The notes: generated by a model from the letters alone, not told the origin. A DNA stretch of 64,000 nt from Siniperca chuatsi (GCF_020085105.1 NC_058047.1:18574501-18638500); one strand, 5' to 3'; shown: positions 46,140 to 59,420, numbered from the stretch's first letter. Program-made: numbers and translations.

Positions 46140-49100
46140 ACATTAGAAGCTGTGTTTATGATATGATTTATCAAATGATTTTAGTGTTAATTATGATCCT
46201 GAATGGAACATCTACAATATCAGATTTTTAAAATGGATTAAATGACACATAAACTGAAGGATATTATACATGTCACACTTTGTCACAGACAAAAAGGGGC
46301 TATCAGACACTTACCAACATAATTGAATATTATCCTGCTTACTCTTTTGAAGTCACTGATATCAGGAGCTTATGAGAAACCATACCATCCAACTGGAATT
46401 TAGTTTCATCCTCATGATTTCAAAATTAACTTAAAACAAAGGGGAAAAATAAAGTATCTAGGTATAGATGTGGCAGAGGAGACCTGAGTAGAGAAGGTTC
46501 ATCATTTAACTTGCATTCATTGTTGGACAGTAGTTGGACAAAGTTTTCATTTTCAGTGACCACCTTCTTTCTGTAATAAAACGTGTTGTCTTACTGCATA
46601 GTAAAGTAGGCTTTCACTGGCTGTTGACATCTTCACTTTTGTTCTGAATCTGTTATTCCATACTCAAGATCATATTTTAGATGACCAAGACACCTTATGC
46701 TGCCTTCAAATGTAACAAAATAAGAATGCCATTGTGGTTAACTTGTAAAAGCACTGATGCAAGGCAACTGACCAACATAACGAGACCAAAATAACTCTCC
46801 TGGTTCTCTTTTCAAAGCCTTTGTTAAGAGGACAAGATCACTTTTTCTGCCCTTTGATCACAGAACAGAAAAACTAAATGAACAAGTATAATGGAGTGTG
46901 CTGACAGTAGACAGCATACATGCACCAATAGAAGAACACAGGCACAGGAAAAAGAAAACAGAAGAAAATAAATACTGTATTTCAGGAGTATTCTGGGTAT
47001 AGTGTGGATTTAGTAAAGGAGTCAAATATGCTAATGTTTTACAAACATATGTCACAGCTCATGAACTGAGCACTTTAATAAAAAAAATTACACCCCCAGT
47101 TGTGAATGTCACAAAAATTCATAGTGTGTAGGATAGAATGTGTAAACCCCTCATCCTACAAGAATTAGGCCCCACATTGAAGTTTTCCATCCATATTATT
47201 TAGATAGATTGTGTTAATCATATACAAACATTTGTAATGTAAATCTATGCCATTTGGTAAGAAACAATAGAAACATAAAACATTTTCAAAAAATATTATT
47301 TTATAATAATGAAAATGTTTTTAATTTCGAGTGACATTACGTGTAATAAGATTAATTCTCTTCATGTTTGAAGTAAGATTTTCTCTCCTCTCCTGTCCTG
47401 CCTCTGACTTTTTTGGGAAGTAAAGAACTTAAAAAACCCACTCAAAATCTCATGCAGCCTTGACCTCCACCCTGGATTTCTGTGCTTCCCTTTGTGGCTC
47501 TACACACACAGATACACACACACACACACACACACCCTCTCATACAGTTACAGAACAACAGCTTATGGTGGAAGTAGGTTGGCAGGGGGAAGAACAGGGT
47601 TTTACTGCTCTGACTAAAATAAAATATGAGGACTTTGTGGTCCACAGTGCAGTTGGAAAGACAAATATTATTTTTTTTACGAGCGAGAGAAGTCCGGGGA
47701 CAGGCTGTATAAAACGCCTTAATGATTGAATGGCTGAAGTATTAAACCTTGTAACTTTGGTTGTGGGGTCCTGACCTGGATGAGGGGAAGGCGAGAGAAG
47801 AGAGACGAGTCCTGTCAGAGCAGTTTGATAGGGTAAAATCTACGTGTACACACACACTTATAGACGCACACATCAACAAGCAAATATAGTGACTCACACC
47901 CCTTACGCTTACCTTGGCAGAGGAGTTGCCTCAGTAAATCTTTATGTTGGAGTGGATATTGCAGTTTAATAATTAGTTCTGAATGAAAACTCTTGAATCC
48001 CTTTAAACACAACAAACTATATTCTGGTGAAAAAAGCTCTGGTATTTATTTTCGTTTTGGGTTTTTAAAAGACCTTTTGACCGTTTTTATTTTGCATTTT
48101 AATATAAAAATTCAACAAGTTATAATACCTTACCAGTCTTGCATTTTCAGACATCTGGCATATCTGAACTTAAAAACAAGCATATATAGCACACACTGGA
48201 TAAGCTTTAAGGGATTTTGTGACAATTTTTCTTCTGTATTGCAACAATTATAAGCCCATAATAATTTTTCAGAAGTATCTTTCTCTTCTTATGTGTCATC
48301 ACAGTAACCTGCTTCATAGCAATGCTAACATAAGAGGAGCTTTGAAGCACAGCCACTATGGGGCACCATCAGGTTCTCTGATCCCATACACATACAGTCA
48401 AACCTGAGATTTCCTCCAGCACTCAGGCACTTTGAACTCAGTATGCTAATGTTGACATTCCAGACAGACAGCTCTCCGTCACAAGGCTCATTATCCGTCT
48501 GCTACCCTGTAGGATGATCACCATCATTACTCCAACAGAGCCGACACATCCATTCACAGTGCTGGTCAGCATTTCAGGAAGGGCTCAGATTCCAGGCAGG
48601 CTTTTCTCACGCGTCCCCCGGGTGGCGATGGAGGGAGGGATGGATGGATGGAGGGATGGGTGGTAGGAAGGCAGGAGGCAGATGAGCCTGCAGGCATGTC
48701 AGATATGCCAGGACTGTGAAATGTAAGCACATACACAAATAAAGGCATGCATAGAGTATGTATGAGAACAGTCTCTAACTGTCTTCGTCTCTCTTTCTCT
48801 ATTACACACACATACACACACACACATACATACATACATCCAGCCTTGGACGTCTGCACCTATCTCATACACAAGGGAAGAAAGAGCCACAGGTGGTCAT
48901 GGCAGACACACATTTTCTCACAAACATTGATACACATGCAAATGTCACAGTTATGTCCCTCAGAGTTTATCCCAAACTGTCTTAATAAAACATAAAATTA
49001 AAGACATTTCCTGCCACGTGTGTCTGACATTTGAATGAAAGACTGAATGGTCTGCACCCCACTTCAGTGTGTGTAGTTTGTATCAATCCATTTGTGTGCA

Positions 49101-49860
49101 TGTGTGTGTGTGTATGTCCCTCTCCCTTTCCAGCTGCAGCTCTCATGCTGGGGCCTCCTCCTGGTAGCCATTATGGGTGTGTTTGTGTGTGTGTATGTGT
49201 GTGTCTGGGTGGTCTAGTCCCGTCTCCCTCCTTCTAATAGTTTTATACTGTTCTGCCCTGGCGGTGCCCAAGGGCAGGGGAGGGTTGGGAGGAGGGGGGT
49301 AAGGTAGGGTGGTGGGTGTTGCAGGGGAGTGTGAGCGGCCCCGTTGAGAAGAGCAGACGACAGGCCTAATAAAGCTTCACAGGGTCTAGGCCCATCGCTC
49401 TCAGCACTTCCTCCCCGCTGCCCTCTCTGCTCCCTCCTGCCCCCTTGGTCCACCACTACCCCCCTGCAGGCACATGTGGTCCGGCCATAATGGGACCCAG
49501 CTGGACTCCCACCTTTACTCTCTTATGGACCCCAGGCCCGGCTCTCCTCTCTCTGTCCTCTCTCTCTCTTTCAACGTTCAGCCCCAGATGGCACTCCTTC
49601 AGGCAGGATATCCACTGCTGGGGGATGTGTTTAGTATCCTTTTCTTTTTGGTTTCCACTTTCTTGCCTTCCTTGCCTCCCTGTCTTTCTCACTTCTTCTT
49701 CTCTTGTCACAATGTATAGCGGCCGTGTGATGTGGCTAAAGTCAGTATTCAGCTTCCCAAGGAGGAGCAATGGGACTAAACGAGGAGGAGAAAAGAGGAG
49801 TGATTAAGCTGTCTTGTCATGCAGCAGAGACTCTCTGATGCCTGGGATGCCTAGACTCTC
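46140..49860. other. Gene-free stretch with microsatellites
   Basis: No gene supported. A (CA)n run lies at 47502-47534, a GGAT/GGAGGGAT-type tandem at 48626-48662, CA/CATA repeats near 48803-48838 and GT-rich patches at 49062-49205. A balanced-composition block at 47640-47820 looks constrained. The C/T-rich 49400-49720 region explains its Ser/Leu/Pro frames. Confidence 0.4.
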
Positions 49861-49869
49861 TATTACCTC

Positions 49870-50060
49870 CCACCACAGCCAGTCGTTCACACGTCAGACT
49901 CCCCATGACTGCATCAATCAGTGCCCCTCTGCGGTGAGGTAGCGTGGGGAAACATTTGTTCCCCAGACCTACTCTGCTTCATCTCTCTGGAGTCGCAGCC
50001 TTGGCATGTAAACAGGGCGGTGCCAATTGCCCGTCCCTGAGTTTTTATGGTACCAAAGCA
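49870..50060. promoter_or_regulatory. Putative regulatory block with a forkhead site
   Basis: A repeat-free, CpG-containing block. TGTAAACA, a forkhead-factor core site, lies at 50007-50014, flanked by the inverted words TTGGCA (50001-50006) and TGCCAA (50021-50026). It could be an autoregulatory or Fox-responsive enhancer of the foxe3/foxd2 domain. Motif evidence only. Confidence 0.3.
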
Positions 50061-50069
50061 GAGCAAACA

Positions 50070-51755
50070 AACAAACTGGAGAATTTTACACAACAGCCTG
50101 CGAAACATTCTCACAGTGCCACAGGGGACAAGTGTTGCCAAGTCCCCTCAAGCACGTACACATGAAAGCATGCTGACATGAAAGCAAATGTGCATGAATT
50201 TGCACACACACACGCATACCATAGCCTGTGTTCCAAGCAGCACATGTGACATGACTGCCATACGCAGAAGTTAATGATAGAAGTCTCTTATGCATCACTT
50301 AATCACTGTGGTAGTACCAAAGTGCCCATGGCAGCCATTTTTGGTTTTTATAGATTTTTTTTTGACAGTAAATATTTAAAACTTCAGAAAGAAGTAAAAA
50401 TAAAATATTTTTGTGGCTGGATTCAAATCCTGACAGGATGGCAAACAATACAACACTTCCTCTTTGCAGCCGTACATGCAGGAAGAGTGGGACTTTTATC
50501 ATAATCATACTGGGAACAGACAGCCCATAGTGCAGTTTACCATAACATCTTATCATTCTCAGACTATAACTAGATGTTCACACTGATGAATGGTTGAGGT
50601 CCTGCTGTGTGGTCCCTCTCTGCCTCTTGCAGATGGTGTCATAGTGGTTCCCCTCCATGTCAGAAATGAGAGGGAGTTGGGTGCGGCGACACTGGGTTTG
50701 TGCTCTTGAATTCATTATCTCTGACCAAATCCGCCCCTGTGATCAGAGCAGGAGTCAGGATGGTGGCGGAGCAAGACAGGGAAGTCATTCTTCCTGTTCA
50801 CCTTTTTAAAATTACAATCTGGGGTGCCCTCATGCACGCACACACACACGCACATACACTTAGTCTTAGTTGGTGTCACCTGGCATTTGTGTGGGCAAAG
50901 TGCTCTCCCTCCCTAGTGTTACACCTGACTACCATTATTATCAAAACATACATTTATCTTATGCTGATTTCCGAAGACGAACAGTTGAAATAAGATGCAG
51001 AGTTGCACCATGTCAATTGGAAAAGGTGAAGCAGCAGTCAAAGCAAATGTCTATCTAAAGAAATTAGAGCTATATGACATCCTGCAGTTTCACGCTATTC
51101 CACTAATCGATGATCGGCAGTGGCAATGCAGCAAGAAATATAGCAAAGCTTCAGCAAAAGGTGGGGAATAAGAAGACTAGAATGAGTATATGCACCTGTC
51201 AATAAGACTTGTACTACGGGTTGTAAGAACTTTGTCAAAATGGCTACCTGTTAAGTAAAAAATATTAAAAGAGAAAATGCATTCAACACATTTGTTGTTA
51301 AGTCTGGTGATATATTTTTTTTACTGTCAACAAATCTTGTGAAAAGACCATAACCAACAATGTGTTAGTCCGTCTCGAAATATGATCCCTACCCTGTCTG
51401 TGGCCCTCAGCCCCATGTCCATTAGTTCCTATACTGAGTACTTTAAAAACAGGTCACAGATTTATACTTTAATTTAAAAAAAATGGCTAGATCATTTTCT
51501 AAAGCAGCTGGGCAGATTTTTGCAAATGTTACTCAAATAGGAGTAAAAAGTTTTTTCATGGTGAATTTCTTAAACCATAGACAATTCTTGTCCATGTTAA
51601 AATAGTGTTGGGTAACAACCCAAGTGTAGCGGCACAAACAGCCTTCTTCAGGGTCTAGAATAAATTGTGTATTTGTTGGGGACCATTTTCATCTGAAGAT
51701 TGGCTTAGTTTGTGAGTACATGTCACCTAGTGCAAAGGTGTGGCTCATTTTTGGA
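50070..51755. other. Gene-free stretch
   Basis: Non-coding DNA with short CA patches (50205-50215, 50838-50855). No recognisable gene or repeat family. Confidence 0.4.
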
Positions 51756-51760
51756 CAACA

Positions 51761-52051
51761 ATGGTAAATGGACTGTACTTATATTGCGCCTTTCTAGTCT
51801 TTCTGACTACTGAAAGTGCTTCAACTACATATCACATTCACCCCATTCACTCACATTCATACACTGATGGCAGAACTGCTCATCAAAGTAACTAATCAGT
51901 CACACACACTCACACACCGAAGTCACAGCCCTCGGGAGCAATTTGGGGTTCACTGTCTTGCCCAAGGACACTTCGACATGTGGGCTGGGGGAAGCCGGGA
52001 TCGAACCACCGACTGGTGGACGACCCGCTCTACTACTAAGCCACAGCCGCC
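51761..52051 (-). mobile_element. tRNA-derived SINE
   Basis: On the minus strand the element begins GGCGGCTGTGGCTTAGTAG, with an RNA polymerase III A box (TGGCTTAGTAG, 52033-52043) and a perfect B box GGTTCGATCCC (51997-52007). A conserved body (GAAGTGTCCTTGGGCAAGAC, CCCAAATTGCTCCC) follows, then a tail ending in …GCGCAATATAAGT…CATTTACCAT, resembling a LINE 3' end. The tRNA-like head with a LINE-like tail is the standard SINE layout. The sequence is a frequent percomorph repeat from memory; I do not assign a family name. It is not a functional tRNA because it cannot fold beyond the promoter boxes. Confidence 0.8.
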
Positions 52052-52059
52052 AATGGAGG

Positions 52060-54185
52060 TTCTATGGTGCACTGGAATACGCTATATCAGGCTTTAGCTA
52101 CACAGACAATACTTGTTAGGATCAAATCATTGTTGGTTTTAGTCTTTTCATGGGATTTGTTGACATCAAGAAAAATATAGAATATCACCAGATTTATCAT
52201 TTGTGTCTCAAGAATGCACACAATGTGTTTGGTGAGAAACACTGAATGTAAACACACTGTAACTGTGTTTGTTTAATAAGGAAATTCCATAGCATATCTT
52301 TAAGCACAGAGGAAAAGGCGAGTTCAGTTTAATTTAGTTTAGTTTAGTAGTTTAGGTTAAGGATCATCCCTCCACCATGCCCCCTCCAGTCAGTCTGTAC
52401 TCTGGCTTTCTCTGAGGTGGCTTTCCAGGGGGATTGAAACCATGACTCTTACCCCCCAAATCTCCATACATCCATGTATCCTGGAGCAGAGGAGGCCCCA
52501 GAGTGTTTATGTGCGGCAGACGCCCAGGCTAAACAGGAAGGGACAGGAGACCGTCACTGGGGACGCAGAATGCAGACCCACATCAGCAGGGCCTCTCAGT
52601 GTGGATCAAGTTTGCCATTGCTCATTTAAATGAATATCACAAACATTACTGTAGGCCAAACACCTATAAGTGACCACATATAGGCCAGAGCACTGTGGGT
52701 GGCAAATGTGCACGTCAAGTACGCTGCTATGAATGAGTATGTGTTCACACCTGCAGTATGTATACGTTTGAATCTGCGTTTGTGTTTGAGTGTTGATGTG
52801 TGCCTGGAGCACGAGTGTAGTAATACTCGTGACAACCCAGGCAGAAGGCAGACGCTACACTGTCCATGCAGGGCTTTATGTGAGCTGTTCAGACAGAAAA
52901 ATAAATACTGCCAGAGGAGGAGAGGAGAGGAAAGCGAGTCTGTTTGAAGTCACGGTGCTGCAGAGTGGAGCTGAGAGACAGATGAACCATCCTGTTTCAG
53001 AAACCTGAACGCTCCCTTGTTAAGGACCAGTAATATGTGTTTGTGTGTGGCAGCAATAACACAGTTCCAAGACTTGGCTCTGTGTGTACACATAAGCCTG
53101 TGTAACCCTACACACCTCTCTGATGATGTCAGATTAGCATTAAGCGTGAGGTTGGGCCTGTGTTTATACGTTTGTGAGTGTGTGTGTGAATTCAATGTGG
53201 CGAACAAGATGTCTGGTATTGTTTTTTGGGCAGTAAGAGAAATGTAAACAGCGGAAGGTAGTGGCTAAGGGAGAGTGGAAGAGCAGAGTCATTCCATGCG
53301 TGTGTGTGTGGCGGAGAGATGATGACATCAGCGGCTGTGCAGGGAGCGGGTGAAGGGGCTCTGGTCAGTGTGAAAGTCGAGTCTGTCACACAGACATTGT
53401 CCGACTGCACGCCACACTCACAACAGAGCACTCAGCCACTGGCAGAGGCTTGAGGACTGGCTGACGGTGGTCTGCCAAAGCCTGTCAGCTTCGTGGCAGT
53501 GTAAATGTTTCAGTGCAGCAGTCTGGAAAGAGAAAAGTAACAATCACAGCGAATGTTGGCATTGGATTTCTACATTAAAAGGTTTACATCTCAACTTCAT
53601 GGCCATACTGAAAGTAAATGGTGTGTACTTTTTTTACGGTAAATTGAACATTTTAAGGTCAATTAGAATGTAGTTGATTAGAATTTTCTCTTTTAAGTAG
53701 ATTTGAAACGAGTTTAATTTAATTTCAAACGACCCCATTCCCTAAAGGAAACACAAGAGAAACAGAAATATAATTTAGTGGTAAATCCCTGTAATCTGCA
53801 ACGTAGTTCTGTGTCTAGAGCAGCAGCATGTGGCTGTGTGCTAGGCTAGTGTGGATGTTGCCAATTTCAGCTGAGACATGTGGAAATGTCCACCTGTTTC
53901 CTTTCCTTCAGATTTTATATTCATCAATACCAGACGCTTCACTGTGATGAGTGCTCATTTTGCATGCGTATCAGTTTTTGGGGAATAAAAATTCTCCTTT
54001 TTCTATAACCGTTTCATTTAAATCACAGCGCAGACAGTCATCTTGTCTCTTCACTGCCAGGTTTTTTTTTCTGTTTTTTTTCCCATTGGTGTTGGTCTGC
54101 AGCTGAACCAGTCCCCTGTCCTCCATGGGCGAGGGCAAGTGTAAAGAATATTCCCAAATGGGATCAATGAAGTATCACTTTTACA
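52060..54185. other. Gene-free stretch
   Basis: No gene supported. The TTTAGTTTAG run near 52330-52350 is a short tandem. A short tail-like word AAATGGGATCAATGAAGTATC at 54157-54177 may be a retroelement 3' end fragment. Otherwise nothing recognised. Confidence 0.35.
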
Positions 54186-54193
54186 GTATTTCA

Positions 54194-54561
54194 TTAAAGC
54201 TGGAGCGGGACTTTTACATATAAATGAACATCTGTTACATTCAGCCTATGCCAAACGAGTTCAAACAATGCTAATTAAACCTATCACCGCCAGGTAAATC
54301 TCTCTGTATTTCGCAGTATACCGGAGTTTTAAAATCTGGTGTCTGTGTTGACATTCCCGCACTGGCGCACCAGTAGTGATGCGTTTTACGTCGGCCAGCT
54401 CTGATTGGTTTTCCAGAGCTGAAAGGGGGGAGCAACTGTAGTGACTGATTAGGCCACAGAGTATGGTGTAGCAAATACTTCATTAACATGTGTCGACAAT
54501 GTTTGTGTAATTACTCTCACTGCCAGAAGGGGGAGACAAAAGTTCCACACTGCAGGTTTAA
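54194..54561. mobile_element. MITE-like element with imperfect terminal inverted repeats
   Basis: The left end TTAAAGCTGGAGCGGGACTT and the reverse complement of the right end TTAAACCTGCAGTGTGGAAC share a TTAAA-CTG-AG-G-GGA-CTTTT pattern. The flanks AGTATTTC (54185-54192) and AGTATTTT (54561-54568) could be an 8-bp target duplication as made by hAT transposases, though two bases separate the left copy from the repeat. The interior word CTCTCACTGCCAGAAGGGGG is common in percomorph repeats from memory. No coding capacity. Confidence 0.55.
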
Positions 54562-54569
54562 GTATTTTG

Positions 54570-55299
54570 GTTGGGACCACCAGTGAGGGATGGGGTCCAA
54601 ATGCAGACTGAGGAATGATGAAACTTCTCTCAGACCAAGGCTCATCGGTTCTCTTTCCCCCTCCATCAGAGGAGGTGGTCCTTGCTTTTTTTGTAGTCCG
54701 TCTTTGATCCCCGTCTCTCTTCTTTTCGTACGATTCATCCTCCTGGCACAGACAAAGATTGCCCTTCCAACAAACGTAGCCGCTGCCTTTCAGGGCCAAG
54801 CGTCAGGCTGTTGAGGAAAAGAGACAACAGGAGAGGAGCAGGGAAGCTGGGAGGACAGAGAGGAGAGATGAGGAGAGGAGAGGAGAGCATGCAGTTTCAC
54901 CCACCCCGGAGGTCTCCGGCAGCCCCCAGCTCTCAGTACCCTACCTCCAGAAGACCTTATTCAGAGACTCACCTAATGAACACTCCTGCCCTTATTCAGC
55001 CCAACAATGGAGCCCTCCACTGCCATTGAGCCTGCTCACAATGGAGAACATCACTCCAATTAAACCCCAGAGACAATGAGCTGGGGTAGGTGAAGGGGTG
55101 GAGGTGTGTGTGTAATATGTGTGCGTATGAGGGGTCGAGCTGGGGGGTCAGCAGGGTAATGAACAAGCCCAACCTAGCGAGATCTCTTTGGAGGTCCACT
55201 GAAGTGCCGTTGCTTCTGATGTGCTATTTGGATCAGTAAGAAGCAATTAGGTGCCCATTCCCAGCACATCCCAAACCCTTATCCTCCCCCAGGCACATA

Positions 55300-55338
<39 letters not shown>

Positions 55339-57840
55339 AAGGAAAAATAGGAAAGAAAAGGGAAAGGCAATGACAGTGTGCAATCATGAACTAGGGTTGG
55401 CCACCAGAACAGACATGAAATAGACAGGTGACTTGACCAGACTTGATTGCTAAAATGGAATTAAATGTCAAAAACATGTTTCAGTGTTGTGATAATATAT
55501 GTCAAACAGCTGTGTGGCACTTAATCGTACATCAAAATAAATAAATACATAAATGCTAACATGACTAGAAAAGTGGAATAAAGGCAGACAAGGGTGAGAA
55601 AAAGCTACAGAGGAGGATCAAGAAGAGAAGAAACTGGTCAACAAAGGAAGAGAAAGGGCAAGAAAATAAAAAAATGTTTTTTGAATAACCAATATGACAC
55701 AACAAAATCTAAAAAAAAAACCTTCAAAATAAAAGCAGCCATTTAAAAAACCCCATGGTGATTTAGATGTTAAGTTGTGTTTAGGGATATGCAGAGGAGA
55801 AGCTAGAAACAAAGCACAGCACTATACACATAAAAATGTATCAATGTGTCTTGATCTAAGGGTCCAGAGGCTTCCATAATGTTGTATGTTTAATTATTGA
55901 CATTGATGCTCAAAATACAGAGTCTGCAGAGACGTGACATTTGACGGAGGCAGAGGCAGGCAGGAAAGCCAACAAAGGCCAGAACAAAGGCAGGATCTGG
56001 GCCATGATAATGCAGCTCAGTGCAGATCCCACTCATGAATATGGCAGCTGTGGTGGTGACAGTGGTGACGGCGTGTGTGTTGCATGCATATACTGTATCT
56101 TACTGCATGTGTTTGTGTGCCCACATAATTTGACCCACAAATTATGCATGTCCTCACACATCTGCTTTCTTACTGACATGTGCATGTATTGCTATATCAA
56201 GCCCACTGGTATTAAGGCATTTATGTGTCTCTATCTGCCTGTGGCTGGCTCCCACTGGGGCTAAAAAGTCAATCAACTAGTCTGTCAGGGGAGCAGGACC
56301 CACACTCTGCCCAGGGATCAATGCCCTTCACCCCTGGGACTCGCTTAGACAGTGGAGGTATCCAGAGCCCCGCAAAGCTCCTTAAATCCCTCGTACTGCT
56401 CTGACAGCTGACTGCAGGGGAAACCTCTTTGTGTTTGTGTGTAAGTGTGTGTTTTAGCTTTCATGTGTGCAGGTGTCCTTTTGCACTTCTGATGAAGCTA
56501 AATACAATAGGTGCAGTGTCACTGTTATAATGCTTTTTCCTATTTAATTTAGTCTTGTTTGCACTGATGTGAGTAAATACAGTGACTGCATGTTTTAGCA
56601 TGTGTGTATGTATATGTATTTTTAAATGTGTGTATCTGTTTAGGCTGTGCCTCTGTGCTTCCTAATGTTTATTACCACTTTTACAACATAAATTGGTTTA
56701 TAGAACAGGATTTTGGCTAACCTTAGAACCACAGGCATTTCGAAAAGAATAAGTGCTTCAAATGCTTCAGCTTTTTTTTTAATTGTTATTGATTCTTTAG
56801 TAGAAACTGAATATGACTGTCCTGGATTTTTGTATGAAAACCTCGTCTCTCAGACAGAAGACTAATAGCTTTGTCTCTCTGTATGCATAGCCTTCCTTGA
56901 AGCGGTTCAGGAGCAACAGCCTCCATTCTCTACCCGGGCAGTATTTGTAGGAGCTAGCATAGCTTTGTTCAGGATCTCATCTGCCCCCAATTTACTCTCC
57001 CAGTGACCTCCCAACCCTGACCTGTCAGTGCAGCGTTCCTTTCTTTATTACTGAAAGCTGTATTGTTTTCAAATGAAAAAAGACATAAATACTTGCTGAT
57101 ATTCTAGAGTCTCACTCAAGTGGAACTGAGAGTTGTAGTAAATCAAAGGCCAAGAAGAGGAGTCCCACCACTGTGCCCATGTGTCCATGCTGTGTGTGTG
57201 TGCGTGAGCTCTTTTTTTGTGTATGAGAGTGTGTTTTTGTTTGACTGGCTTACTGTGTACGTCTCTACTGAGTGTGGGAGGGTTTTTTCTTAATCTCTGT
57301 CGTCTTCCTCACTGGTGTTGCCACAGACCTCCTTCTCTCTTCCTCTCTGGTTCCTGTGGCCTCCCAAGGCTTCCTCTAGCCGTCAAGACATAGGACTGCT
57401 CAGGGACTGGGACGATGGTGGTGGGGGTGGAGGTTTGGAGGAGTAGAGTGGGTATCATGTTCTCTCTCTCTCCCCTACTACAGATTTATGGGGGCTCAGT
57501 CCTTCTCTAAATATTTGCCTTTCCCCCTGTACTGTGGGAGATTGATGGCCTTTGATGTGGGGGGGTGATGGAGGATGGAGGTGCAGAGGCTCAGGGTGTT
57601 GGGATGGAGGACGGGAAGAGTGTATGGATAGGTAAAGACCCGGTTTAGAGTCACTGAGGGGCCCAGTGGTTCTGGTGAACAGTATATGGTTGCTACATGT
57701 TAAGGTTAGTGTCTGCATGCATTTTCTGAAGAATCCTCATTTATATCAGGTTTACTCCCTCGTATTGCGTTGATATGAACATGGTTTATGCATCTTTACT
57801 GTCTGGTACATGATGAAACCAATGAACCGATGATTTTAAA
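54570..57840. other. Gene-free stretch
   Basis: No gene supported. A (GT)n run lies at 55302-55336. A balanced block near 55150-55270 (AGCGAGATCTCTTTGGAGG…GCAATTAGGTGCCC) may be constrained. Long frames here lack recognisable domains. Confidence 0.4.
55302..55336. repeat. (GT)n microsatellite
   Basis: Pure GT dinucleotide run of about 17 units. Confidence 0.95.
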
Positions 57841-58320
57841 ATAAATGTTTTGGACTAATGGAACAAGGTCTGCCAATTACCTGTTCTGTGGAGGATTATG
57901 CTGGAAAAACCTGAGTGGAGCTGCTAATAATAATCCTATCCAGAGTCAATCACAAGTTACAAAAACATCTGTTATAAAGCTAACTCTCAATCTCTCCGAA
58001 TCTCCTTTGTAAATAATTGGTTTCAGATTCCCAAATCTATTTCCAGATCCAACAAATATTGCATCATCTGGAGTTAAATTTGTCGACGTCTGTTTTCTTT
58101 TTGAATACAACCCTTGCTTTCACTCCCCCAAAGCTAATTGCACGCTCCCCACAGCAAAAGCCAACTTATCCCAGACAATGATGTTTATGTATATGTAATT
58201 GTCGTAACTGCGCAGCATAGCAGCCCCATTCCCTCTCTGTCTTGTTGTCTAATCAATCCAAATAAATCCTATAAAGACACACAGCCAAAGTAGTAACTGC
58301 ACTGTGAAAGCAAATAATTG
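57840..58320. promoter_or_regulatory. Putative conserved non-coding block
   Basis: A repeat-free, moderately AT-rich block with GGATTATGCTGG, CTAATAATAATCC, GTCAATCACAAG, TTTGTAAATAATTGG (forkhead-like TGTAAATA on one strand), CTAATTGCACGC and TAATCAATCC. These are homeodomain, PBX/MEIS-like and forkhead-like words at high density. Enhancer candidate by texture only. Confidence 0.25.
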
Positions 58321-58424
58321 CTTTGGTTATTAGACCTGAAAGGAACATAAAGTCATTTCAGCTATCACATGGTGGTAACACAAACTTTCTCTGTTGCCTC
58401 CCCTCCACTGCACATCTCTACTTC

Positions 58425-58426
<2 letters not shown>

Positions 58427-58467
<41 letters not shown>

Positions 58468-58731
58468 CCTCCACCCACTCCACCCTGCACATCTCCTTTT
58501 CTACTTTTCCCAGTTAACAGGTCAGTGTCAGGGGGTAAGTACTGGGGCCCTACCTCTGCACCCTGCTGAGTGGGGGAGCTTCCACCTCACACACACACAC
58601 ATTCATTTATACTCAGATTTGCACGCAAACACACATGCATGACTGCAGATTATTATTAATGCAATAATAAACACATTCAGATAAACACAAAATGCACTTA
58701 CATATAGTACATAGACATGCTTTTTCACACA

Positions 58732-58780
<49 letters not shown>

Positions 58781-59026
58781 AGTTCAGCTCTGGTTCCTAT
58801 TTACCTCCCTCCTCCCCAGGCAGCCATTGCTCCATAGCAGCGCTGTGCTAGTGACACGGAAGGGAAAGGGGAGGAACAGAGAGGTCATTCGGATGACTAA
58901 TGGTAGAATTCAGAGGAAACTCCGGGAACATTCTTCCTCAAATTATGCTATTAGCTGCTTGGGGGAGCGAAGAGAGGGAGACAGAGGGGGAGAGAGATGG
59001 AGGGAGAGAAAAAAAACAGGCAAGGG

Positions 59027-59069
<43 letters not shown>
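58427..59069. repeat. Cluster of three CA/GT microsatellites
   Basis: (CA)n at 58427-58464, (CA)n at 58726-58778 and (GT)n at 59029-59069, the last on the opposite strand, so CA and GT tracts face each other 250 bp apart. All overlapping Thr/His and Cys/Val open frames are artefacts. Confidence 0.95.
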
Positions 59070-59070
<1 letters not shown>

Positions 59071-59099
59071 TGGGGGCTTAAAACAACAGAAAAAGAAAG

Positions 59100-59420
59100 A
59101 GAAAGGAACTTGTAGCCGTTTGGCCTCCTGTTCTTTAGCGGAATGCGGTGCAGTGGCATTTACACGTTCGCAGTGATTTATCAGCACTGGCGTCCCCCCC
59201 GTCTCTGTCAATACAGGCCTCTCAGAGCCAGGAAAAGGCTCTAAGCCCAAGGAGACAGTGGGCCTGAACTATTCTCCCTCTCCCCTTGCACCTGTTCCCT
59301 CGGCGGGGGAAATGAGAGCCTGTAATTATGTGTGAAAGAGGCTCTGTCGGATAGCCGGTATGATAGTGTCAATCCGCTAATGTTTTGTATGGGGGGACTA
59401 TATGATCCTATGAGCATGAG
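59100..59420. promoter_or_regulatory. Putative conserved non-coding block
   Basis: A GC-balanced block with CpG words (GCCGTTTGG, GCGGAATGCGG, ACACGTTCGCAG, CCTCGGCGGGGG, CGGATAGCCGG, AATCCGCTAATG) and CTGTAATTATGTG. It lacks repeats and any plausible protein frame, and stands out from the microsatellite-rich DNA on its left. Enhancer candidate by texture only. Confidence 0.25.

Noticed and set aside
51997..52043. tRNA-gene-like A and B boxes (also at 60309-60356)
   Set aside because: No cloverleaf can be formed; they are SINE heads, not tRNA genes.
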